A stretch of DNA of 64,000 bases from Scleromitrula shiraiana (GCA_028455995.1 JABELC010000008.1:2042501-2106500); one strand, 5' to 3'. Shown: positions 22,990-35,640, counted from the first letter of the stretch. Translations and numbers: made by a program. The notes: generated by a model not told the origin, from the sequence alone.

Positions 22990-25258
22990 TTACAAAGGAT
23001 CAAATCGCTGTGGATCTATATTTGAGAGATCGGGATTCAAGAATGAACTCCAACCATCCGAATTTGTCCAATCAGCCGATTCCAGCCAATTTTCGAAAGT
23101 CGCATCGTTCATAGGTGTAATAAAAGACATCATATCAATATTGCTACCCTCAAATAAAGTTGATGATGAAGAATTCACCGCAAGAGATGGAACTGGAGCT
23201 TGTGCTGGATTTTGAAGAACCCGATCCAAAATCCTTTGAAGAACTTTGGACATTCGATTTGAGATGACATAATTGCCTTCTGATGGACTAATTATCTTGA
23301 GAGAAAAGATGAAGATGCTTAAGTTTTGTATTACCTCGGAGCGAGAATATGGTGGTGAGACTATCCGATGTGACAAGGTGTGACGCAGCAGAATATCGAT
23401 CGCTAGAATAGATGAACAGGGAACACCAAAGAACACTAAAGCCCAAGAGAATAGGATATTTTTATCTCCGAATCGATCTTGCTTGCTGTGCAAGTATACC
23501 AGCAGCTCTAACATCAATTGAGCATCATTTAGAAGTTTATGGTTGTTAGTTATACCCGTTTTTGTCAGTTTGTGTAGTAGGAAGCTGGTATATAGTACTT
23601 CTATCCTCATCCAAACAACATCAAGCAAATCATAAGGTTTCAACTTTTCGCACGTTTGTTTATCAAATTTGAGTCGAGGTGGCAGGCACTCGTAAGTTGT
23701 AAATAAACGTGTCCGAATATCACTTGGAATCGTCAGTCACCTTCTCCCATAAAATATTGAGTACCTACATTTGCTGGTCCTGTAGAGATAACACTGTAGG
23801 TTGACCGAAAGTAAGCTCCAAAACTTCCTCACGGAAAGTTCCAAGAATAGCCAAAACCCGAAGATATGATATTGCGTAGACATTGGAGTCAGTCCTCCAT
23901 CCAGCTGGATTCAAGGTATCCAGCACAAGTTGCAGTTCATGGCCTTCAAGCATCAGTTCTTCATCACTCAACTCCAGAGGAAGAGGGCAAAGATTCCATC
24001 GGTAACTTAATTGAGGTGGCCGACCCCTAGAAGTGGCAACTTGTTTGTCCCCTGCAAATGCAAAATGGTAGGCTTGTCGTTCTAATTGTGATTTGATGAA
24101 GGGTTTCTCGGAACCAGCAAGATGAAGACCAAGTGAATAGATACTAGAGGCGAGAAGGGAATTATTGGTCCAATTATGTCTAGCTATTTACATAAAGTTA
24201 ATAGATGCAAGACTGTTCGACAACTTACACTTACAATCTTCACTATCGTACGAATTCAGAAAAATTTGTAAATTTGTCCTCGTCCGAATCACGTTTAGAG
24301 TAAGTACATCCAGCATATCACAAATGGACAGGCATGCCTTAACAGAATCTCCTATCTCGCGGCAAATATCAATCTTATTGCGATCTTGTAATATACTGTC
24401 ATGAGTTGTTACGGAGGCAAAGCTCTTGCCATAGGAAACAAGTAAGAATGATAAGCCATCCCAGGTGATGTTTTTACCCGTGAAGCTCGCAATCCAGTCA
24501 GATGATGTGTGAAGAATAATCTTCTTTTGTCTCATAGTATTGACTGCGATTTGATGTGCCATTGTGTGGATGCCTTGGATGCTGGGAGAACCCATCTCTC
24601 CTAGAATAGACTGAAAGGTGGTCCAAAATCCTTCATGGAGTAAACGTAGTGAGGGACTATGTTGTGTATATGAGGGATTCTCTATCTTGCGATCAACGAG
24701 AATCATGCAAGTACTTCTGGTGGGTATATATTGCAATGCTTTTTCAGCAAAACGAATGAAATCTGGTTGATTCCATGGATTCATGGTGCTGACACGGTTT
24801 TCTACTTGGTAGTCTTGCTCGAGGTTAATTTGATGTTCGTTAAAAATGTTCCTATAATCTGTTGCACCAAGGAATTCACGATTTGATTCTGGAATCATCA
24901 AATCATTTCCAGACAATGGGCTCAACACTTCGCGGTTTGAGGGCATGAGTGCGGAATCGGAGCTCATAGCAATATCTTGTTCCCCGTCAGCGTCATGTGG
25001 CTCTGCATTTGCTGATTCGATATTTGAGAGAGACCTTCGAACACGCTTATTACTTTCTCTGGTGGTTTTACTCGGTCTTAAACCTGTCATAGGAGCTGGA
25101 TGGTAAATGCAAGTATCGGTACACTTTTTCCGTATGCAACGACCACAATGAGGTAGTGCGTGATCGCAGGCAACTTTTACCTTTCGACAATTCTCGCACG
25201 ATAGTTTCGAGCCATTTCTTCGGCGTGCTTGCACGGTGGTAAAATCTCCATCTGACAT
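22990..25258 (-). CDS. Zn2Cys6 fungal transcription factor (723 aa)
   Basis: The model is three exons on the minus strand: 25258-24235, 24183-23769 and 23722-22990. They are joined over introns of 51 nt (GTAAGT...AAATAG) and 46 nt (GTAGGT...CCAAG). Lengths and phases add up to 724 codons including the stop. The N-terminal binuclear cluster has Cys at 21, 24, 31, 38, 41 and 50 (CX2CX6CX6CX2CX8C) followed by IYHPAP. A basic linker (KRVRRS) and a disordered acidic stretch lead to the middle homology region typical of the family, including SIYSLGLHL, RPPQLSYRW, LPLELSDEEL and YECLPPRLKF. The C terminus is acidic with Trp and Phe, a possible activation segment. It is a nuclear DNA-binding regulator. 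Its targets are unknown, and there is no neighbouring enzyme cluster to suggest them. The continuous EVIQNLSIF block argues against a further intron near 23300. Confidence 0.88.
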
Positions 25259-25742
25259 TATATTTCAATATTATTTTGTTATCGATGTAAACATGAGAAG
25301 AAAAGTCAGAAAATAGAGGTGGGACGTTCATGACTTCTTCATTGGGAAACTGGAAACCACTCGACCAACCCAGTCAGCACAATTTCCTCTTTGAATCTAA
25401 GTAGAATATCGGAATACGATACATAAACTCCGATACCAGTTCTGAATGTCTGTTCACCAGACATACATTGATATATAGATCTTTTGTGTTTTTTTCATTT
25501 ATATAAGCCGTGGAAATGGATTAGTAAAAAAACAGTTCGTTTTCTATAGTCCATATAGACATTCAAATATATTTCAATGTTTGGATTCTGAATGGACATC
25601 AAAAAAATGAATTAGCTTGCTGCGATTTGCTACCCAAAAACGTACAATAATACTATATGGGTAGCCCAAATCAGAGAGAATAGTAACAGTGGTGTGAGAG
25701 GAAAATATCCGGGTTAATGGACCATCTTCCTTATGATTCCAT
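25259..25742. other. Spacer between the transcription factor and the CMD-like gene
   Basis: This holds the upstream region of the transcription factor and the 3' flank of the CMD-like gene, both on the minus strand. I see no gene here. Confidence 0.4.
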
Positions 25743-26409
25743 TCAATCCACCACGGTCGAAGGAAGATGTACATCAGCCACATTCATCATCATCGAAGCA
25801 TACATAAATGCAGCAGATTGGTGAATTGTACCACTAACGCCATTCAGACCAAGTACAGAAACAGCATCGTTGAAAGACTCTGTGTCCAAAGGTCCTCTTG
25901 TTTGCCTCAATTTTACATTCAATTTATAGGTTGCCCCTTGACGTGCTGTTATTTCTGGTAGGCAAATGCCTGCAAGCATAGCATCTACCTGTTCTGAGGT
26001 ATATCCTGCTTTCTTGGCTATAATTCTATGGGCATATGTCCCATATTCAACTTTTGTGATTGATGGAACACTGAGAACGGCTGCCTCAGCTTCAATTGGA
26101 GGTAACAAGCGAGCAATAGCTAATTGTAGGTTTAGCTAAGCTTGTACGATTGTTGGTGTGTGGCTGTTATTCAATCATTAAATGACTCTTCGCATTCGAA
26201 TGTCGGCTTATGACAGGACCAAATACTTACAGTAATATGTTAAGAGGACCTTGAAGTTTGCCATCTACATCTTTCGTGACGATGATGTCTTTGTACACTT
26301 TGCTCGTAGCATCAACGGTATACTCATATTGAGTAGCTTGGGCCTCGGTAAGGTTGCCTTTGGCGGGAGTGAGTAGGGGAAATCGAGAGTAGCTGGTATC
26401 TTTTGACAT
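25743..26409 (-). CDS. Carboxymuconolactone decarboxylase / AhpD-like protein
   Basis: Exon 1 (26409 to about 26231) ends QGPLNILL, the usual GPFNxLL block of fungal CMD-family proteins. It is followed by a GTAAGT donor. Exon 2 contains LLPPIEAEAAVLSVPS, YGTYAHRIIAKKAGYTSEQVDAM, the family's ExxAH-type helix, and ends near VVD at 25743. Members are small helical proteins acting as gamma-carboxymuconolactone decarboxylases or peroxidase-like AhpD proteins. The usual CxxC of AhpD is not seen, so a peroxidase role is unlikely. The phase of the donor (2) does not match the only stop-free acceptor (CTTAG before CTAAACC, phase 0). Either the splice uses a site I missed or the gene carries a one-base shift. 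Total length is about 180-190 residues, usual for the family. Confidence 0.65.
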
Positions 26410-27346
26410 ATTTAAATATTCGAGCTAACAGAATTAAAAAAGAGTTGTATCAAAAACATGAAACTGAAATTGAACACGGATGTGCGATATGAGGGATAAG
26501 GCCTCAGAATTTATACAGAAATGAGCTCATGGGACTTATAACATAAACTGGTGTACTACTGCCACTTGCACGCGATAGCCCGGCGTAACGATGTAAACAA
26601 TGAATCCCATTGGAATTCATAGATTGCTAGCTGAGATATCTGACAGATCTAGGTAATTGAATGTAGATAAGAAAGATTTCAAAATGAGAGAGGTTTGATT
26701 TCAGTCGCCAGCTGCCCGATAGCTTTTATGATATGCAGGTCCGTTTGCACATGGAAAGGGAAGTCTACTATTATCTGACTGCTGTGCGTGTCAGCATGAT
26801 GGTAATCAAACTTTTAGAGATTACCAACTCACTAGTCCTCTTGTCAACTGAAAATTTGGCACAGAGGCAATTTCCAAATATGGTGGGTCCATTCGTGATG
26901 ATCTCGTTATAATTGTTTCGTTTTCTAGTTGATGGGGTGTCGTCGCCGATATCTCCTACAGCACACATGTTTATGCTTATTTCCCCATATCTTTACACAT
27001 CGTAAATAATCGTCCGAAGTGAAGGGTTCAACATAATCACTTGATCATTGTTCCTCTATTATCAATAGCACAATGTCTTTCAGTTACCTAGCGTAGCAAT
27101 ATTAGAAGATATATCCGAGAAAAACTCCTAGGATGATGATGGAAGTGAGATTGCTTTGATGGCTGAGCTTGGTGTGGAATCTTGTTGTACATACTTTGAG
27201 GATTTTGAAAATCCAAAAGATACTGAGAATTGAAGCCACCTGTAATATTGTATCATCTTGACGGTCATTGCGCACCTGGAGTATCCCGTGTCATGCCTCA
27301 GCTGTACGGATATATTATTCTATAGAGGAACTCATTATATTAAGCA
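26410..27346. other. Intergenic region
   Basis: This is the presumed promoter of the CMD-like gene and then unassigned DNA up to the tRNA-Glu. A minus frame of 65 codons at 26771-26968 starts with a plausible ATG but has no motif and no neighbours in phase, so I leave it uncalled. Confidence 0.4.
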
Positions 27347-27445
27347 TCCGGCATGGTGTAGTGGCTAGCATTTCCGCCTCTCAGGATATCTGTTCACGCA
27401 GGCTCAAGGTCGCGGGAGACCGGGGTTCAATTCCCCGTACCGGAA
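27347..27445 (+). tRNA. tRNA-Glu(CTC) with a 27-nt intron
   Basis: Acceptor TCCGGCA pairs with TACCGGA apart from one C/A mismatch, with discriminator A. The anticodon stem is TCCGC/GCGGG, the T arm CGGGG-TTCAATT-CCCCG. The anticodon CTC is at 27380-27382. An intron at 27384-27410 lies after A37, in the canonical place. The spliced length is 72 nt, as in yeast tRNA-Glu. The D-arm sequence TGGTGTAGTGGCTAGCA is also typical of tRNA-Glu. Confidence 0.93.
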
Positions 27446-28186
27446 CAATCTTTTGCTTTTGTGATCTCTGCTGAACCGGGGTGTTGCATTGTGTATGTGT
27501 GTCGTCGAGGTGATTGAGTTGCGTTGCATCCTCGTCTTTTGATATTCTCGCATTTTGCACATTCAAACTAAGAAATGTGGAGACGTTCTTGTGGCATGAC
27601 ATGTTTGTACCCATATTGTGAAGTAAATGGCCCAGTTAGCAACTGTAGAGTGGGGATTAGGTTCTGATCCGCTCTCGAGCCCGTATTTTGCCCCTCTTCA
27701 CATCAGCGCATATTTGGCTGTGAAAGGTAGCTGCTGGTATCAAAGGTCGCACTTGAAGATACTTCAATATAGAATATCCAGCAGGATAGTAGATGTAATT
27801 TGTTTTCATCACCACCGGTATAGATGTAGAGCTGGTAGCTATCCTACAAGCCATTTTCTTTTTTTATATATATTTTTTTCCTGAGGTTCGAGACGACCAA
27901 TCAAATCATTTCTTTACCCACAATCCAAAATTTGATAATCTTTCACCCATAAATTCTTATCCTTATCATAAGCGAGGAGAGCTCTCTTCCTATCCAAATC
28001 GTATGGATTGCAACTCCCAATATCGAGAAATAATGGTATGCGACAAAAGAATTAAAAAATTCTACTATCTCTATGCTGTTGATATCGAAAATATTATGAC
28101 CTCGACGATTTACTGAACGATGAACTCAGAATTTTGAAACTTATTTACTCTAACGGCCTCCACCTAAACCTTTTGATTCCCTCGAA
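27446..28186. other. Spacer between tRNA-Glu and the HAM-2-like gene
   Basis: This holds the likely promoter and 5' leader of the HAM-2-like gene. Short frames on both strands (27381-27884) overlap the tRNA or lack any motif. A T-rich stretch at 27855-27880 precedes the leader. Confidence 0.45.
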
Positions 28187-31100
28187 ATGTCTCTCTGGAC
28201 AAAACCTACCTCTCTGGAAGTCACCCCAACAGACGTAGCTGATGTCGCAGATACTGGTTTGGCAGATGTAGGTCTGCCAGCTCCTGCCCCAGCTCCTGAA
28301 CCACCAACAAGTGTTCCTATGGCACGTCCTCAACTTGCGAGAAACCAACCTCAACCTCCTCCTCCACATCAACCCCCACCACCACCTTCCCCGCAACAAG
28401 TTGGCAACCCAAACGATTCTTTATCGTTAATGCAACTAAAACGAATTGTTACGGAGTTTCCCAAGATTGATCCTACCTCATATACGTTCGTTTATGCCGA
28501 TACAGCTTCATTCGAAGAAGAAGTGGATGAGTGGTTTTCATACAATGAAGCAGAGTTCAAAAGGTTACATAGAGCAAAGGATACATTTAAGAAGAGATGG
28601 ATGAAGTTCTCAGAGAACCCTTGGTTGAATGCCGACCGAACGGAACGTCTCAAATTCATGAAAGATGAAGTTCGAGGATTGCAAACCACAGATCTGCGAA
28701 AGAGATGTAAACGTTTACAGACTATACTACATATTATGCTGGGTGTATGGAATGAGAGTGCTGGAGCTACGGAGCACCAAGAAGGGAATCAGAGCAAGAA
28801 GTCAAAAAACAGAACAAAAGCAACACACTCTCAGGTGGAGAGTATGAAGACAGGTATCTTGTTACTTGCAGAGAATGGTGGTATAGAAGCGGTTTATCTC
28901 GTTATGCAGAATGCGTTCAAATACCTATGGTATGCAGATACGAAAAGATTTGTGAGAGTTAAACTGACCATAACATAGGGATGATGATGGTGTAGAAGCA
29001 AAAATGCTGGAAGAAGATGTGCCATTTGTTCAAGATGAACTGGATAATGTGATGACGATATTTTATTTGACAATTGAAGTTGTTCGGTGTAATTCGGAAT
29101 CTATGAATGTTCCTCGAGAAAAGATTTGTGAGTCTCTTCGAATACAATGGTGATCACCCACTGAGCTGGCTCTCAGTACAATTAAATCCAGGATTGGTCA
29201 ACTATTTGTTAGTGACTACTGCAAAACTTCGATGGGACGATGCCAATGAACTTCCACAAACCCGAGTTAGTATTCCAAAAATTACAAGGTCGCTTTGCTC
29301 ATGTCCATATTCACAGATTTTTCTTCTTTTCTGGAAATCTATTTTACTGGTGTTTGGAGGTACGAAAGAAATCAAGGAAGTAAAGGAGTCAGTCGATGAA
29401 TTAGCCAATTCGAGTGGTGAGAAAATTATAACTGCTTCTCCTCTCGATTACCATATTTTCCGTCAAGAGATAACATCTAAATACCCTGCATACATCCCAC
29501 CACAACCTTTAATACCTCTAGAACCCGATAATAATTCGATACTACCACCTCTCCCAAATCGTCCAAGTAGAGCCAGCGCAACCGGAATATTGAATCCTCC
29601 AACCAACGTCAATAGCAGCGGAGCATCGATTCTACACCAACCTGTTCATATTGCAACCCCTGCTCCATCACCGCCCCCATCACCACCCGTTGGAGGCAAA
29701 GCTGGTAAGAAGCAAAATTACCAAACAAATCAGAACTTTCCATTTATGTATCCGCCACTTGATAGCACTAGCAGTAGCGCAGGTGGAAAGGGTACCGCGG
29801 GATTGCAAGATTTACTAGTAGGGCGAAAATGGGAGGGGAGCGATATACCTAAATCAATCCTTGAAGCTGGTGACCTTTTTGCTGGTAGAATGCGTATGAC
29901 TAGAGCAATGCGTCAATTATGGGACGAACGAGAACGCTTCTTGAAGTTCGAAAGAGGGTGGGATGATAGGGAGAACGAGGACATTGAGGAGCTGGATCTT
30001 GATCAAATGTTAGCCGAAGGATTAAATTCGGGGAAACCGAAACGCCCAGATCCTAAAGTTGACTATGGACCTCGTGAAGATATTAGTCCAAAGGTGAAAG
30101 AGAAGCTGGATTTGGTAGAATCATTTTATGTAAGTAACACCAGTCCCGGTTATTTGGTCGTCTCTAACATGTTACAGCGGCATTCGATTCCACATCTTCA
30201 ATCTTTGGTCATAGTGTTACTCAAAGCAGTGTTGATAAATGTCACAGCTCTTTTGACCCAAGCTTTGAATGTTCAACCTCAAAGCGGGATTCCCATCAAC
30301 CCACGAGCCAGTGGCGCCCAAGGACAAAACAGACCGCTGGATCCTGCTAATATCCCTCTACCGAATCCTATTGATCTTGCCGACCTTACGGTAGATGAGA
30401 TTGAAGCGTTGAGATTTCGAGAAATCACCTCAAAAGCAGTCTCAGGCATTATTCTTATACTTTTGAAATGGTTCAAAGTCTCGCGTAAGCCTCTGTCGAC
30501 TCTTTCACCACCAAAAACTGTACTGACTTTGCAGATATCCTGAAATTCGAATACCTCACTCAGCTTTTGCTAGATTCGAATTATCTCCCATTGATTCTGA
30601 AAATGTTCGCTCATCAGGAGATAGATAGAGTTGTTGATAGTAGAAGAGATCGCGACGATATGAGGTCTGTTTGCATATGGATGAGAATGATTAATGCGTT
30701 AACAATATCTAGTTTTTTTGCGTTTTGCAACAGCAACAGCAATAGCAACAGCAAACACTCACCAGATGCTATTGAGGAAGACAGTGAAGATGATGCAGCC
30801 CCACCTCCTATTAAAATGCAACGCGAGACTAAAGCAGCAACTTCTCATGATCAACTTCCAGCACTAGCATTTCAAGAAGGCCAACATGCAGCTCGCCGTG
30901 AACCTGCTGAAGTCGATGAACTCAGTTTTCCTACCACTGACACTACGGTTGATACCGTTACAGAATTTTCATGGAGAAACTTCTTCTCTTCCGTTAATTT
31001 CCTACGAATCATGCAAAAGATTTGCAAAGACAAAGTTCACCGCAATCTCCTTCTCGTTCAATACAAATCTTCCAATATCTTGAAAAAATCGCTCAAGATC

Positions 31101-31502
31101 CCTCAACCCGAACTTCGTCTCTACACACTCAAATTGTTTAAGAGTCAAGTTCCTTACTGTACTCGCAAATGGAGACAAGGTAACATGAGAGTAATCACTG
31201 CAATATATCTGCATTGTAGACCAGAATTGAGAGATGGATGGCTGGCGGGAAATGATGTGGACTCGGAAGTTGAAGAAGCTCTACCTCTGGAACAGGCTTT
31301 GAGGGCACTAACGCATTGGTTTAATATAAAACGATACCCGGAGAGCATGGGCGCAGATACGAAGTTATTGCAGGAGGAACATGATTTCTTCTGGAGAGAG
31401 TTGGAGGGTTTGGAGGTTGGTCTTGAGGATATGGGGATGAATGGCATGAATGGTGACGAGAGTGTTGACGGAAGCATGTGGGGTGAGGGGGTTGGCTGGT
31501 AG
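28187..31502 (+). CDS. ham-2: STRIPAK component, Far11/HAM-2/STRIP homolog (N1221-like and DUF3402 domains)
   Basis: The model has seven exons: 28187-28929, 28979-29127, 29177-29265, 29317-30129, 30178-30484, 30535-30664 and 30713-31502. Introns are 48-51 nt with GT...AG ends, and phases add up to 1007 codons including the stop. The N terminus is Pro-rich (PAPAPAPEPP, QPPPPPS). The N1221-like region includes SYTFVYADTASFEEEVDEWFSY, LQLNPGLVNYLL and TTAKLRWDDANELP. The second half includes RHSIPHLQSLVIVLLK, LKFEYLTQLLLDSNYLPLIL and MFAHQE, and the C terminus contains FLRIMQKICKDK and LRLYTLKLFKSQVPY. This order and the length of about 1000 residues match fungal Far11/HAM-2/PRO22 proteins. These are scaffold subunits of the striatin-PP2A complex at the nuclear envelope and ER, needed for hyphal fusion and sexual development. 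Function is inferred from the family. Three introns (51, 48 and 48 nt) keep frame when retained. Confidence 0.9.
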
Positions 31503-32202
31503 AGTTAACTTCTAGAATGAGGTATGCAATTCTTCTTCATTTAATATAAATGAATGAGCTTGGGATAACTCCGTCGTGACAACTCATCATGTTTATCTGA
31601 AACAAGCAAAACCTTGGCTCGACACCTTGTCAATGTTTACTCTTGGTGTAGGCTTTCTCGTTTGTTGCACATCGTCACTTCATTCGCCACAGCAACTGTC
31701 CCGATATGTTAGTACCAAATGGATCTCGCATTACCGTGAATAATCTTCTTGCAACCTGCAGTGTATATCTGTATATCTGTGACAGTGTTTAAGGACATGT
31801 TTCCTCTTCAGTCAAGTGCCCCTTCTCCCTGAAGTTCGGACCATTTATCGAACAAGGCATTATGCTTTCAAGAGCTTTTGTTGCAAGTCGCATTTAATTC
31901 TCCGGCAACTAGTTCGTCTCATCTCTCATGACTTTGCTGGATCTCTTCCGCTGTTCCTGTCAGTATGCACTAGCATCTGAAGCTGACCTGGTGTGGGTCG
32001 GTTCATCACAGTCATCATGATTCATGGTGCCCCTAATATTCTAGTTTGATACCTCTTTACATGACACGATTGAACGTTTTGTTGCACTTCTCATTAATTC
32101 TCCGAGTCGTCTTATATATTGATTAAGGTTTCAATATCCCAAGCTGGGACCTTTGCTCGGCTTGAAATGAACTGGGATCTTGTGATGGGATAAAACTTTT
32201 TC

Positions 32203-32253
32203 CGCATCGCATCGCATCGCATCGCATCGCATCGCATCGCATCGCATCGCATC
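32203..32253. repeat. (GCATC)n microsatellite, about ten copies
   Basis: This is a perfect pentanucleotide tandem repeat, seen directly. It lies in the long spacer downstream of the HAM-2-like gene. Confidence 0.97.
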
Positions 32254-32803
32254 AAATTCATATCAAAATGGGAAAACCCTCGCATCTTCTTTTGTTACAT
32301 ATCGTCACTTTATCTGATATGAAACGTTGGAAGAGACCCCCACTGATTCAGTACTAATTTAGACCAATTTGATACTTCTAACCCCGCACACTAGTTGGGT
32401 GCTTGTGATTTAGACGTTGTACTAAGTATTGGTATAGGATGTCACGGTCTTCTGAATTTCTATTCATTTCAGGAATCATTTTTTATTTTACCTTTTGTTG
32501 CAGGTCGTATTTTATTTTCCGACGAGTTAAATCGAAAAAGTATAGGTGCCCGTGGCATAACGGGATAGATGAAGTTATAGCGCTGCTCGGTTTCCCCGAG
32601 TTATTGTATTTGTCATGAAACTACGAGTACTAGTACAACTCTATATAAAAGTATTATTACAAACAACAGATTTTATTTTCACATTCAACAATTAATATTT
32701 GTTGAAAGAATATTCCTTATTTTCCTACCAAAGGGATCTTTTCTATTCTTGATTCTTTTCTTCGCCTATTTACGGAGGCGTTTCACATTTTTTGAAAATG
32801 GTT

Positions 32804-32832
32804 CATCTCATCTCATCTCATCTCATCTCATC
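32804..32832. repeat. (CATCT)n microsatellite, about six copies
   Basis: This is a short perfect pentanucleotide repeat, TCATC phase-shifted, seen directly. Confidence 0.95.
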
Positions 32833-34378
32833 ACGAGTCAATAGCGTTAGTTCTAAATACTACTCAGTAGCGGGGACTACATAAGCAGTTACTATTAGTA
32901 TAGTGTTAATAAAAAATATAGATGAAACAAACGGTCGTGCATGAATATATGGTCCGTGTTTTTTCCCTTGTGTTTGATCGTTCTAGATCTTCCCCACATT
33001 CTATCCCTCGTGTCCTCTACACTTTATATAAAACATCACTTTTCTGCATTTCTCCTGCTTTTGGTATATGTGGGTTTTTTTGAGTTTGAAATAAATAGGA
33101 AAGGATTTTTGTTCGAGATATAATCTGAATGAACAGGGTTGTAATGAAAATTGAAATTGGACCAAAGTTGGGAATTGATCAGTTGTGATTTACAGATCGG
33201 TGTACCAGGGAATTTCGCTCGTTGTATTCTTTGAGGCTTAAAATGGTAAATCTTATGGTGGTCTTTTCTGATATGAAATCAAGAGCAGTATCTATATCTT
33301 CAATTTAAAAATCGATGTGAACATCCAGATGGATTTGTGATGATAGCTTCTAGCCCACTCGGCCATATATACACAACCCACAATGTCACGGATGAAATGG
33401 ATCTCACGGAGGTGTCACTAATTAATGAATTGTATGAAATATATGAGGCTGATGCGGACCTGGCGTAGTGGTTGAGATTTTGTATACCCATTGCTGTTGA
33501 TAATTTCTCCGAACTAAAATCTTGCTTGACACGAGAAAAATTGCCCAATGGGACTTTTTTCTCAAAGAGAATGCATAAACATGCGATAAGTGTTGTTTAT
33601 GTACACCTGCATTATCAACATCTCGGAACGTCAATGTATGACCTCTACAACCCAGATGGTTACTAACTTTACAATACTGCAATACGGTGCATGCAGGTTT
33701 CCCCACTTTCAGAGCAGCTAACTCTCAGCAAATGCAAATAATTCTGCAACGACATTCAAGTCTTGTTGTGTGTGACATTGGATCCTGTTCCGAGTAGAGT
33801 TCGGGTGAGCGTTACGAGCTTCAAATTTTTATAGTAAACCACATCAGCTAAGTGTGAGGTATGGGTCTCTGCTTTTTTTGCCACTTCAAGTCACTATTTG
33901 ATGAAGTATTATATGGGAAATGTGACATTCTTGGAATGACATCAATTTACTCAAGGCGGATATTTTATCATAATACAAGGATCCCGGTAGTTCTAATCTC
34001 TGTACTTATCATTCACTACATACGACAGTTCATTCACAAAATGTAGGTTGAACTCTTGAAGCAGCTGTCATCGTGATCATCGTAAATTTCCTAAACCAGT
34101 AGACCATCATGCACCGAGTCTTTTCTGTCGTCATCGCTTTTCTTCACCTTATCGCGATGAGGGCAGAATATCAGAAAAAGTATAAGCAAGTTAGATAAAT
34201 CAATAAATCGGTGATAGAAAGGAAAGAAAAGCTCAGAGATAACCTTAGCGTCACCCTCATTAGACGTAGCGCGCTTACGGAAGCATGACCGGCGCATGTA
34301 TCACCATGATCAATCGATTTCCCCCCAATATTATCCAGAATTGCAACAATTAGAACGAAGAATGAATCCTCATACCTA

Positions 34379-35640
34379 TCATTCTTCCGAATGCCTGACG
34401 GCCGGTTTCAGCCTCAAGATATGAGACCTGCGCTGGAATATGAGGTACACTTTTTGATTCGTGGCCCAACTTTCTGAGTCGGCGGGCAACTCGATATCAA
34501 AGTTCCACAGAAACTTGGGAATAATCAAAGGGTGCTTGTATAGAAAAGACTAGAATGAAATTAATCAGCTTGATTACAATTTCGATAGAATATAGAGCAG
34601 TATTCATCGCAACGTACTTTCTACCAAAACAGCTCCTAGACCCAACTGAAAAAGGTTGGAAGGCATCTAGTTTGTCATTTGCGAACTCCTTGTAGCCGAG
34701 AAATCTCTCGGGATGGAATTCGAACAGTTTTCGGAAATGCTCACCTAGGTGAGAAGCGGCATATGCACTGATTGATACAATAGACTGTCCAAACAAATCA
34801 GCGTTCAGCGTCAAACTCCTAATATCATGGTTGTGGTAAACGTACTCCTTCTGGAATATATGTCCCCGTTATTACCCGGCCTCCTTTTACTACCACCCGA
34901 GGTAGAACTTCTGCAACCGAAGGATACAATCTCAATGTTTCCTTAATGCATGCATTCAGGTAAGGCAGTTTCTCGCTTTTTGCCAGACAAATTTTGTCTT
35001 TCGAGTTAAATGTTGCTTGAAGCTCTTTGATAAGATTGACAAGGCATGACGGGTTATTAGTGACGCAATATACAAACGATGACAGAGCCCAAGCTGTAGT
35101 TTCTGATCCAGCGGTCAACAAGCTGTTCACAGCACCAACTACGTGGTCTAATGTGAGATCCTATATAGAGTGTTAGCTTTTGGTTCAACTCGGCATATAG
35201 ATCTTTGTTTCTGAATTCAACAACAAGGGATAACATAAACCATATTGGTATGCTCGGGTGATAGGCTCAATCAGGTCATTCCTCTGCCCCGAAGTTTCCA
35301 TCCTACTCATTAGCATCATCTTATTTTCTTCCATCACTTCTAGGAAACGTTCTCTAAAAATGTACAATAGAGTCAACACTACTGTTTTCAGACTCAAGTA
35401 CCACAACACAATAACTCGGCCGCCTTGAAAAGAAAGCTAATATACGGGGTCATCTTTAAATTTTTGCAAATAATCGAACGACCTTCCGAGGAGAACATCT
35501 CCGATAACACCACACGTAAGCCAAGAGAACCATTCCGTCACGTCTATCAAGTCCACTGCGGCCTGCAATCGATGCTTTCGTGTTTGCAGTAGGCATCCGA
35601 CGCGTCTTCGCACTTTTCACGGAGCCTATGAATAGTAAGC
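34379..35640 (-). pseudogene. Cytochrome P450, truncated at the N terminus
   Basis: On the minus strand I read the second two-thirds of a fungal P450: TEWFSWLTCGVIGDVLLGRSF (about 35545-35485), the I-helix AGSETTAW, the K-helix ETLRLYP, HPERFLG, and the haem loop PFSVGSRSCFGRK with its Cys ligand. The C terminus reads FLWNFDIELPADSESW and ends at 34379-34381. Introns at 34514-34577 and 34785-34845 have good GT...AG ends. Upstream of about 35640 the first 150 residues or so, including any membrane anchor, are absent and are replaced by an AT-rich stretch. A TAG stop lies in frame in the first readable exon near 35550, and the junction near 35170-35240 has no good donor. P450s are haem monooxygenases of the ER; this copy looks inactive. 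The catalytic core motifs remain intact, so the loss may be recent. Confidence 0.7.

Larger units (their letters stand above)
31503..34378. other. Long gene-free intergenic region with diffuse repeats
   Basis: There is no gene that I can support in nearly 2.9 kb. The region contains the GCATC and CATCT microsatellites listed separately. Five degenerate copies of a TTTTGTTGCA-type motif occur about 200-216 bp apart between 31661 and 32500. The small frames at 32941, 33300-33706, 33861 and 34091 have no motif. A stretch near 33453-33480 looks slightly tRNA-like but lacks a B box. Confidence 0.45.

Noticed and set aside
23290..23340. Further intron in the third exon of the Zn2Cys6 gene (GTAATA...ATTAG)
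   Set aside because: Removing 47 nt shifts the frame, and the uninterrupted EVIQNLSIF...SEGNYVISNR block fits the family better.
26771..26968. Minus-strand frame starting MCAVGDIGDD
   Set aside because: It is only 65 codons, has no family resemblance and no convincing splice to another exon.
33450..33520. Possible tRNA (GCGGACCTGGCGTAGTGG)
   Set aside because: It resembles an A box but has no matching acceptor 3' half, no T arm and no B box.
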